A DNA stretch of 5,997 bases from NCBI GenBank assembly GCA_947311125.1, contig CAMZKI010000160.1, forward strand, positions 1 to 5,997, in the 5' to 3' direction. Below are positions 1 through 5,997 of this stretch, one piece after another (within the stretch, counting starts at the first letter, position 1; each line of letters opens with the position of its first letter). Below the pieces are notes generated by a model, which did no database searches, was not told the DNA's origin, and was given only the letters and a program-made list of their open reading frames with translations. The stretch is from an uncultured Chlorobiota bacterium. Lineage in GTDB: Bacteria > Bacteroidota > Bacteroidia > Bacteroidales > JAADGE01. The translations under genes and the position numbers were made by a program.

Positions 1-39
1 ACATTCCCGGATGCTGTAATAATATTTAAATCGTTTTAA
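1..39 (+). CDS. possible C-terminal end of an upstream gene (partial)
   Basis: Frame 1 is open from the window edge and ends in TAA at 37-39, giving TFPDAVIIFKSF. The codons fit the style of the genes downstream and the residue mix is protein-like, but twelve codons are too few to name a family. The other two forward frames stop at 17-19 and 27-29, so this is simply the longest of three short open ends. It may equally be non-coding leader. If real, the upstream gene ends 71 bp before the kinase gene on the same strand. Confidence 0.25.
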   Translation, partial: TFPDAVIIFKSF

Positions 40-64
40 AAGTTAAATATTTAATTAAAAATAT

Positions 65-90
65 AAAATTAAAATATTTCTTTTAATTTT
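65..90. promoter_or_regulatory. all-A/T inverted repeat (10-bp arms, 6-nt loop) in the leader
   Basis: AAAATTAAAA at 65-74 is the exact reverse complement of TTTTAATTTT at 81-90, with TATTTC between them. The stem has no G:C pair, so it would be weak in RNA and is unlike a standard intrinsic terminator. The right arm overlaps the possible -7 element at 84-91. It could be a weak terminator of an upstream gene, a protein-binding site, or chance in very AT-rich DNA. The repeat itself is certain; its role is not. Confidence 0.4.
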
Positions 91-91
91 G
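84..91 (+). promoter_or_regulatory. possible Bacteroidota -7 promoter element (TAATTTTG)
   Basis: The sequence matches the TAnnTTTG -7 consensus used by the primary sigma factor of Bacteroidota. It ends 19 bp before the ATG of the histidine kinase gene, which would give a very short 5' leader. No clear TTG -33 element lies about 20 bp upstream; that stretch is pure A/T. The position just before the first gene of the cluster supports it, while the missing -33 box and the AT-rich background weaken it. Confidence 0.35.
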
Positions 92-110
92 TTTGAAACT
101 TTACAAATAA

Positions 111-1730
111 ATGAAGAATTCGAATACCGACAAAATAAAAATTCTTGAAGCTGAGAATAAAAGACTTTCAGAAGAACTTCACTTTGTTAAATCTGAATTT
201 AAGCAAATTCTCAGAAGATATTCGGATATTTACAATAATGTACCTGTCGGAATTCTTCTTTTTGACTCTCAACTTAAAATTATTGACTTTAATGATGTTT
301 TTCTGAAAATATTTAGCGTAAAACCTGAAGATGTTAGAAATTTTAACCTTGCCGAGATAAGCGATAAACGTATCTTGCCTGCCTTTTTGCAAGTATTTAA
401 AGGCTTTGAAGGGTTTTATGACGGAGAATACAGGACAACGTTTAAAAAGCTTGATTTATACATATCGGTTCATACAAAGCCGTTTACCTACGAATATGAC
501 GATAAAATAATAAACGGCGGGATAGCTCTTTTTAAGGATATTACGGAAAATACTTTGGCAGAAGGGGCGGTTAATAAATCGTATGATACTTTTCAGAGGG
601 TTACCGATAATGTAAATGCGGTAATTTATGTGATAGATCCGGAGGACTTTACAATTCTTTTTATGAACAGTAAAGCAAGTGAAGTATTCGGAGAAAAAGC
701 GGGAAAAACCTGTTACGCTGAATTTTTCGGAAGGAATAAGCATTGTGAAATTTGTCAAATTAAAAACTTAGAAAAAAGAAATGCAAAAATCGGCAGTTTT
801 TTTGAGGCTGAATATTTTGAAAAAAAGACACAACAATGGTTTCACCTTTCATACGGATATATTGAGTGGATAGACAACAGAAAGGTAATGCTTTTGACTT
901 CTATTGATATAACAGAGGTTAAAAAAGCTCAAAAAAAGTTTAGAGATAAAAGTCGGGAATTTGAGAATGCTCTCAATAAATTAAAAGAACAAAACGAAAG
1001 AATACACAAACAATCTGAGGAGCTTAAAGTATCCGGAGCAATAAAAGATACTATGTTTTCTATTATTGCCCACGATTTAAGAGGACCTGTCGGAAATATA
1101 ACATCTGCTTTAGATATAATCAGAGATGAGATAGACGAATTGAGTAAAGACGAAATATTAGAAATAATAAAACCTTTGAGAAATTCGGCAAGTGCTGCGT
1201 ATAACTTACTTGTTAACCTTTTATTTTGGGCAAAAAATGAAAGCGGAGAAACTTTTTTTATTAAAGATGAAATCCTTCTTAATGACATAATTGATGATGT
1301 CTTAATTCTTTTTATGCCGAATATAGAATCTAAAAATATAACTCTTGTCAAAAACATAAATAAAGAGTTTTATTTATCGGCTGACGAGCATATGATAAAT
1401 ACAGTTATTCGGAATTTAATTTCTAATGCCGTAAAATATACTAATGAAAACGGTAATATTACGCTTATTACCGATACAGTACACAAGAACGGTACAGAAT
1501 ACGTAAAATTTACGGTAAAAGATGACGGAATCGGAATTTCGCGAGAAAATATTTCAAAAATTCTTAATTCTAAAGAGTTCTTTTCTACATACGGAACAAA
1601 TAAAGAAAAAGGAACAGGAATCGGAATTATTCTTATAAAAGATTTTGTTGAAAAACACGAAGGCTTTATAGACATTAAAAGCGGAACCGGAGAAGGAACC
1701 GAGATATCCGTATTTTTACCCGTTGAATAA
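111..1730 (+). CDS. soluble PAS-PAS sensor histidine kinase
   Basis: Complete 539-residue histidine kinase, predicted cytoplasmic because no hydrophobic membrane segment is present. Order: N-terminal coiled coil (about 8-35), PAS 1 (about 36-146), PAS 2 (about 157-270), linker coiled coil (about 270-310), HisKA dimerisation domain (about 311-376) and HATPase_c domain (about 420-538). The H-box reads IIAHDLRGP with H321 as the likely phosphoacceptor. The N-box is NLISNAVKYT (435-444), the G1 box DDGIGI (471-476) and the G2 box GTGIGI (501-506), so all catalytic motifs look intact. PAS 2 carries C201, C212 and C215 (C-x10-C-x2-C), which could bind a metal or sense redox; that is inference. An in-frame TAA at 108-110 directly precedes the ATG, fixing 111 as the first possible ATG; there is no Shine-Dalgarno sequence. 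No receiver domain is fused and no response regulator gene is visible. The next gene begins 7 bp after the stop. Ligand and target genes cannot be told. Confidence 0.97.
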   Translation: MKNSNTDKIKILEAENKRLSEELHFVKSEFKQILRRYSDIYNNVPVGILLFDSQLKIIDFNDVFLKIFSVKPEDVRNFNLAEISDKRILPAFLQVFKGFEGFYDGEYRTTFKKLDLYISVHTKPFTYEYDDKIINGGIALFKDITENTLAEGAVNKSYDTFQRVTDNVNAVIYVIDPEDFTILFMNSKASEVFGEKAGKTCYAEFFGRNKHCEICQIKNLEKRNAKIGSFFEAEYFEKKTQQWFHLSYGYIEWIDNRKVMLLTSIDITEVKKAQKKFRDKSREFENALNKLKEQNERIHKQSEELKVSGAIKDTMFSIIAHDLRGPVGNITSALDIIRDEIDELSKDEILEIIKPLRNSASAAYNLLVNLLFWAKNESGETFFIKDEILLNDIIDDVLILFMPNIESKNITLVKNINKEFYLSADEHMINTVIRNLISNAVKYTNENGNITLITDTVHKNGTEYVKFTVKDDGIGISRENISKILNSKEFFSTYGTNKEKGTGIGIILIKDFVEKHEGFIDIKSGTGEGTEISVFLPVE

Positions 1731-1737
1731 TTAGAAT

Positions 1738-3948
1738 ATGCTTAAAAAAATATCAAATAAACACTTATCCCTGTTCGGTATTTTATTAATATTTAGTTTG
1801 CTTATAATAAGCGGATTTATCTTGTCTTTTTTTATTCAGAAAAAAATTGTATCAAAAACAGATAATACACAAATACAAAAACTAAACTCAGCAGCAGATA
1901 TACTCTTTGAGAAATATGCCGACAGAAAAAAAAGAATAATAAGTTCACAAAGAATGATTCTGTTTTTTTTTGAAGCGGCAGGCGAATTAACGGCAGATAC
2001 ATTAAACAGCACAGAGATAACAGCAACCGATAAAGACGGAAATTATCAGAAAAAGTTTGTATTTCCCTCTCTTAGTTTTAATTCCGTAAAAAGACTTTCT
2101 TTAAATAATATTGCCGAAAAAATAACTTATATTAATAATACATTTGTTGAAGTATGGCAAAAATCCGGCAGTGAATTTGTCCGGATTTCAAGCACGAAAC
2201 CCAATGCAAGAAAAAAGTATATTTTTATAACAGATGACGAGTCTCCGGCAAATAAAATTTTAAAAGGAGAAGATGTTATTATTGAAACTCGAAGCACATC
2301 AGATTTAATTACCCGAAAATCATTTCCCCTGTATAACGAAGGTGAAATAACTGTTTTTATAACCCTTGAAAGTAATGAAAACCTGTTGCCTGCCATAGGC
2401 AAAATATTTAAAAATGAATTGATTGTCTTCGACAAAAACAGTAAAATAATTTTCGGCGGAAACAAAAATAACTTACCGGAAGGTATTAAAATTTCAGAAA
2501 TGCCGCCTGTTGAATATAAGGATATATTCATAAAAAAATTAAATGAAGGTAGTTTATTTTATAAGTATATTCCGGAATTTTCGGTTTATCTCGGATTTTA
2601 TGTGCCGAAAAGTGAAATAAATCAAAATTTTAAAGCTGTCAAATATTTATTATTCACATTTATAATTATAATCTTTTCGATTTTTGTCGTTCTGTTTCTT
2701 TACTATGACTTTGAAATGAGAAAAAAACACTATAAACTGCTTCAGAGTATTAAAAAGACGGTGCCTGAAATTAATAAAAGCCGAAAAAAAAATAAAACAT
2801 TAAGCTTTTTTCAGGAATATTTCAGTGAACTTAAAACCATCATTTCCGAAACGGCAAAAGGAAATTATAACGTTAAAGTTTGTGATGATTTTAAAGAGGA
2901 CGCTTTAATAAAAAATATTGAACTTATAAGAAACAAGTTTATTAAAATCAAAAAAGCAGAAGAAGAAAGAAAGAAAGAGTTAATACTGAAAACAGAATTT
3001 GACAAGACAGCATCGGAAATATCGGAAATTCTCCAATATTCAGCAGATGTTACCGATTTATCTTCAAAAATAGTTAAAAAAATATCAGAATTTACCGGTG
3101 CCGAACAAGTTGCAATGTTTATAGCAGAGGAAGATTTTCAACATAATAAAAAGTTGAAAATGGCAGCAAGTTATGCATATTCAAAAAACCGAACAACGAA
3201 CCGAACAATTGATACGGATGAAGGATTGACAGGCAGAGCCTTTTTGGAAAAACAAAGTATTTTCCTTACAGAGATTCCCGAAAATTATACATTTATAGAA
3301 TCAGGCTTCGGGTTTCAAAGACCAAATTGCATATTGTTAGTTCCGCTTATTTTTAACAACGAAGTTCAGGCAATAATTGAGCTTGGAAGCATAGAAATTA
3401 TTAAAAAAGAATATATCAAGTTTATTGAAGACACAGGAGAAAATATTGCATCAACGATAGCAAACTTAAAACATTCGCGGCAAACGGAAATTCTTTTGAA
3501 ACAAACAAAAAAACAAGCAGAAGAAATTGAAAATCAAAGAAAAACGCTTGAGGAAAAAATAAATACACACAGAAAACAAAACAGAAATCTCGACAAGCAA
3601 ATACTTCAGCTTATAGAAATTATAGACTCAATAAAAAGCGTATCCTACCTTATTGAGTATGACCTTAAAGGCTATGTAATGGATGTAAGTTCAAAAGTAA
3701 CCGGTATATTTGACGCAGGCAAAAAAGACTTTATTTCAAAACTTCATAAAGACATTGTTCTTACCGATAATTATGATGAAAAGTATAAAATGTTTTGGGA
3801 AAATTTACTTAATAAAAAAACTGTCAACATTGAAGAAACCATACAAATAGGAAGCAGGAAAGTTACCTTTAAACAAACATACGTACCTATTAAAAACGTA
3901 AGAAGGAAAATATACAGAATTTTGTCAATCGGAACCGTTAAAGAATAA
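1738..3948 (+). CDS. membrane sensor: Cache-like/HAMP-like/GAF/PAS protein without output domain
   Basis: Complete 736-residue signalling protein. TM1 is about 11-33, an extracytoplasmic region covers about 34-300, and TM2 is about 302-322. The outer region looks like a double Cache fold: EVWQKSGSEFVRISS (138-152) followed by a GEDVI and FPLYNEG pattern resembles the Cache3/Cache2 fusion type, as in chemoreceptors. A HAMP-like linker (about 355-402, with KGNYNVKV at 374-381) leads through a charged helix to a GAF domain (about 435-578; EGLTG 495-499, IPENY 513-517). A coiled coil (about 580-628) and a PAS domain (about 630-735) complete it. I see no kinase, GGDEF, phosphatase or methyl-accepting module, so the signal is presumably passed to a partner protein. 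An in-frame TAG at 1732-1734 limits the start to ATG 1738; no Shine-Dalgarno is present. It lies 7 bp after the kinase gene and 2 bp before a paralogue, consistent with one operon. The GAF and PAS assignments are firm; the Cache subtype and the ligand are uncertain. Confidence 0.95.
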   Translation: MLKKISNKHLSLFGILLIFSLLIISGFILSFFIQKKIVSKTDNTQIQKLNSAADILFEKYADRKKRIISSQRMILFFFEAAGELTADTLNSTEITATDKDGNYQKKFVFPSLSFNSVKRLSLNNIAEKITYINNTFVEVWQKSGSEFVRISSTKPNARKKYIFITDDESPANKILKGEDVIIETRSTSDLITRKSFPLYNEGEITVFITLESNENLLPAIGKIFKNELIVFDKNSKIIFGGNKNNLPEGIKISEMPPVEYKDIFIKKLNEGSLFYKYIPEFSVYLGFYVPKSEINQNFKAVKYLLFTFIIIIFSIFVVLFLYYDFEMRKKHYKLLQSIKKTVPEINKSRKKNKTLSFFQEYFSELKTIISETAKGNYNVKVCDDFKEDALIKNIELIRNKFIKIKKAEEERKKELILKTEFDKTASEISEILQYSADVTDLSSKIVKKISEFTGAEQVAMFIAEEDFQHNKKLKMAASYAYSKNRTTNRTIDTDEGLTGRAFLEKQSIFLTEIPENYTFIESGFGFQRPNCILLVPLIFNNEVQAIIELGSIEIIKKEYIKFIEDTGENIASTIANLKHSRQTEILLKQTKKQAEEIENQRKTLEEKINTHRKQNRNLDKQILQLIEIIDSIKSVSYLIEYDLKGYVMDVSSKVTGIFDAGKKDFISKLHKDIVLTDNYDEKYKMFWENLLNKKTVNIEETIQIGSRKVTFKQTYVPIKNVRRKIYRILSIGTVKE

Positions 3949-3950
3949 TT

Positions 3951-5997
3951 GTGAACGATTTAAAAAAAATATCAACAAAAAAAGCATTAAGTATTATTAC
4001 ATTAATAATATTTTTGCTGTCTGTCGGAACCACGGCACTCATTTTAACATTAAATTTTAAAAAATATAAAAATTACAACTATACTGAAATATCAAAACTT
4101 AAAGAAGAAAAATACTATGAAGCAGTATCGGGAAAGTTTGAAAAAGCAGTTTTGACGGCACGCTTAAGTGCCGGTAATATTGATTATTCCGACCAAAATA
4201 ATTTTGAAAAAACAAAAGCAAAACTCCGTAATATTTTAAATTCCGATAAAAATGTTCTTGGTGCAGCCTTATTTCTTGGAGATATTTCAGGAATTGAAAA
4301 CAAAGAAAGTAATTTTTTGCAGGATACTTCGAATACTGTTTTTACCGTAGCTCTGTTAAAAACCGGAAAAAATATAAAAACAGATATTTCAAATAATACC
4401 GATTTTATTTTCAGTTTCATAAATATTAAAGACTTCGAAAATATATCGGAAGTGTTAATTTCAGAGCCGTTTTATGTAAAAACTGAACGAAAAAAAGAAA
4501 ATGTTATCGGAATTATGGTACCGGTAAAAGAAAAAACATCTGTAACGGGTTTCTTGACCGTTTTGTATAATACAGATACATTTACAGATTTTGCTTCAGA
4601 AAAAAACATAAAATGCGATTACTTAATTCTAACAACACGCAAAAATATTGTAGCAAGCTCGGGGAACAAATTTAATGTCGGAAAAAATATTTTAAACCTC
4701 CGCGGAAAAGAAAACAATTTATACAATAAACTTAAAGCACAGGACAATAATTCAGGAAATATTTTTAAAATATCCCCCGAAAATACAAATGCCGAATTTG
4801 AGTTTCTGATATCCTGTCCTGTTTCAGCCTATAATTATCTGAAAGAGAAGAATTCCATATTTTGGATAATATTCTCTGTTATCTTGATTGCAGGCAGTCT
4901 GTTAATCTTGTTTTTTATTAATAAACTGCTTTTTCCCCTTAAAAAAATTGCAAAATTTTCGGAAAAAATAAGTAGGGGAGAAGGAGGGAAAGAAAATCCG
5001 GAAAATACATATGCCGAATACGGCAAAATAATCAGTAATCTTAATAAAACAGTTTCTTATAACGATGAAGTATATCACTTTGCGGAAAAAATCAAGGCGG
5101 AAAATTTTGATACTCGAATAAAAGAACGCTCAGAAAATGACCGAACATCAAAAATGCTGAATAAAATAGCCGAGTATCTTAAGGACAGAGAACTTAAACG
5201 TGCAAATGAAGAAAAAAAAGTTTCTCAGCAATTATGGATGAGAAGAGGGCGTTTTGAAATCTCGGAAGCAGAAAGATCCGGTTCAAAAAATATTTCGGAA
5301 CTCTCGTTTAATATTATTCGCTCAACAGTTAATTATGTAAACGCTCTTATGGGCGGCATATATTTATATGATGAAGAAAAAGAAGAGGCAGAACTTGTTG
5401 CCGCTTACGCTTATGATAAACAAAGACACCTGAATACTAAATTTAAAAAAGGAGAGGGACTTGTAGGTGCCTGCGTAACCGAAAAGAAAAAAATTATTCT
5501 TAACAAAATTCCGGAAGATTATATTAAGGCAGCAACAGGATTAGGAAGCGGAACTCCTTCATATCTGGCAATTATTCCTATATTTTTTAAGAATAAAATT
5601 AATTCCGTTATCGAAATAGCCTTTATGAGCAAGCCCGAAGATTATAAAATAGAATTTATTGAACAGTTAAGCGATAATATCGGGTCGTGGATTGATGCAT
5701 CAATAACAGGAACTAAAACGGCAAAATTATTGGAAATTTCGCAAAAACAAACTCAAAAACTTGCCGAAAAAGAAGAAGAACTGAACAGAAAAGTTATTGA
5801 ACTTCAGGAAATTCAAGAAAAAACAGCAGAAATAAATACACGTTTCAAGAGTATATTGAGTGCTGTTAATAAGACAATTATGACTGTAGAATATACTCTC
5901 GACGGAACAATAATTAACTGTAACTCTGTTTATACGGAAGTGATGGGGTTTACGGCAGATGATATCAGAGGAAAAAATGTTGTCGAAATAGTAAAAG
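3951..5997 (+). CDS. membrane sensor: dCache/HAMP/GAF/PAS protein, GTG start, 3' end outside window
   Basis: The frame is open from GTG 3951 to the window edge, giving 682 codons with no stop, so the C-terminus is missing. TM1 is about 12-33, the extracytoplasmic region about 34-300 and TM2 about 302-323. The outer domain fits dCache_1: SEPFYVKT (171-178), then IGIMVPV (186-192) and a second half with LILTTRKNIVASSG (225-238). The usual amino-acid-binding RxxW...Y pattern is not evident. A HAMP segment follows (LLFPLKKI, 326-333), then a second HAMP-like stretch (about 373-412), a GAF domain (about 445-585; GEGLVG 501-506, IPEDYI 520-525), a coiled coil (about 590-630) and the first half of a PAS domain (about 631 on). 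GTG is preferred because an in-frame TAA lies at 3939-3941 and the first in-frame ATG is codon 189, which would remove TM1. The N-terminal LKKIS and the whole layout match the preceding gene, so the two are probably tandem paralogues. Further PAS domains or an output domain may lie beyond the window. Confidence 0.94.
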   Translation, partial: MNDLKKISTKKALSIITLIIFLLSVGTTALILTLNFKKYKNYNYTEISKLKEEKYYEAVSGKFEKAVLTARLSAGNIDYSDQNNFEKTKAKLRNILNSDKNVLGAALFLGDISGIENKESNFLQDTSNTVFTVALLKTGKNIKTDISNNTDFIFSFINIKDFENISEVLISEPFYVKTERKKENVIGIMVPVKEKTSVTGFLTVLYNTDTFTDFASEKNIKCDYLILTTRKNIVASSGNKFNVGKNILNLRGKENNLYNKLKAQDNNSGNIFKISPENTNAEFEFLISCPVSAYNYLKEKNSIFWIIFSVILIAGSLLILFFINKLLFPLKKIAKFSEKISRGEGGKENPENTYAEYGKIISNLNKTVSYNDEVYHFAEKIKAENFDTRIKERSENDRTSKMLNKIAEYLKDRELKRANEEKKVSQQLWMRRGRFEISEAERSGSKNISELSFNIIRSTVNYVNALMGGIYLYDEEKEEAELVAAYAYDKQRHLNTKFKKGEGLVGACVTEKKKIILNKIPEDYIKAATGLGSGTPSYLAIIPIFFKNKINSVIEIAFMSKPEDYKIEFIEQLSDNIGSWIDASITGTKTAKLLEISQKQTQKLAEKEEELNRKVIELQEIQEKTAEINTRFKSILSAVNKTIMTVEYTLDGTIINCNSVYTEVMGFTADDIRGKNVVEIVK

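Larger units (their letters stand above)
111..5997 (+). other. probable signalling operon of three genes
   Basis: All three genes are on one strand with gaps of only 7 bp (1731-1737) and 2 bp (3949-3950). Neither gap has room for a promoter or terminator. Codon and base use look alike throughout. Transcription most likely begins in the 110-bp leader or further upstream and runs past the window end. Shared transcription suggests the soluble kinase and the two membrane sensors work in the same pathway, but it does not prove they bind each other. Confidence 0.8.

Noticed and set aside
43..54. Perfect 12-bp palindrome TTAAATATTTAA in the leader, considered as an operator
   Set aside because: It is pure A/T in a nearly pure A/T stretch, where such palindromes arise easily by chance; there is no second copy or nearby regulator gene to support it.
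929..1357. Reverse-strand open frame of 142 codons inside the kinase gene, with others at 168-392, 456-758, 1370-1675, 1832-2026, 2127-2531, 4184-4420 and 4835-5026
   Set aside because: All lie opposite well-supported coding sequence and their translations are low-complexity (rich in F, S, I, L) with no recognisable domain; they are shadows of the forward genes.
1963..1971. Run of nine T in the second gene (also eight A at 1926-1933 and nine A at 2784-2792), considered as phase-variation or programmed frameshift sites
   Set aside because: The frame is intact across all of them, they code for ordinary Phe/Lys-rich stretches, and such runs are expected in DNA this AT-rich.
3949..3950. Possible terminator or separate promoter between the second and third genes
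   Set aside because: The gap is only 2 bp and I see no G+C-rich stem followed by a T run at the end of the second gene.
1..5997. CRISPR array, tRNA/rRNA, insertion sequence or attachment site
   Set aside because: No regularly spaced repeats, no tRNA-like cloverleaf, no transposase-like product and no terminal inverted repeats were seen; nearly the whole window is the three coding sequences.

Overview
The window is AT-rich (roughly 30% G+C by eye) and looks like part of a Bacteroidota (Bacteroidetes-like) chromosome. Three things point there. None of the starts has a Shine-Dalgarno sequence. A TAnnTTTG -7-type promoter element lies just before the first gene. The second and third genes have a Cache-TM-HAMP-GAF-coiled coil-PAS layout whose GAF region I recognise from many Bacteroidota signalling proteins. 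The lineage is an inference; no marker gene is present.

Layout: positions 1-110 are an AT-rich leader that may hold the last codons of an upstream gene (1-39), an all-A/T 10-bp hairpin (65-90) and a possible -7 promoter element (84-91). Three genes follow on the + strand in a tight row. The first (111-1730) is a complete soluble histidine kinase with two PAS domains, the second carrying a Cys cluster. The second (1738-3948) is a complete membrane sensor with a Cache-like extracytoplasmic domain, HAMP-like linker, GAF domain, coiled coil and C-terminal PAS domain, and no recognisable output domain. The third (3951 to the window end) is a related protein that starts at GTG and is cut off inside its PAS domain. 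Gaps between the genes are 7 and 2 bp, so they are very probably one transcript. The reverse strand holds only shadow frames.

How the genes may work together: the kinase has PAS sensing and catalytic domains but no membrane segment, while the two neighbours have extracytoplasmic sensing domains but (as far as visible) no catalytic domain. One reading is that the two membrane proteins feed signals to the soluble kinase or to another partner encoded outside the window. No response regulator is visible. This is a signalling cassette built from known domain families; I see no direct evidence for a wholly new type of system, and the most unusual point is the pairing of two paralogous output-less sensors with a soluble kinase.
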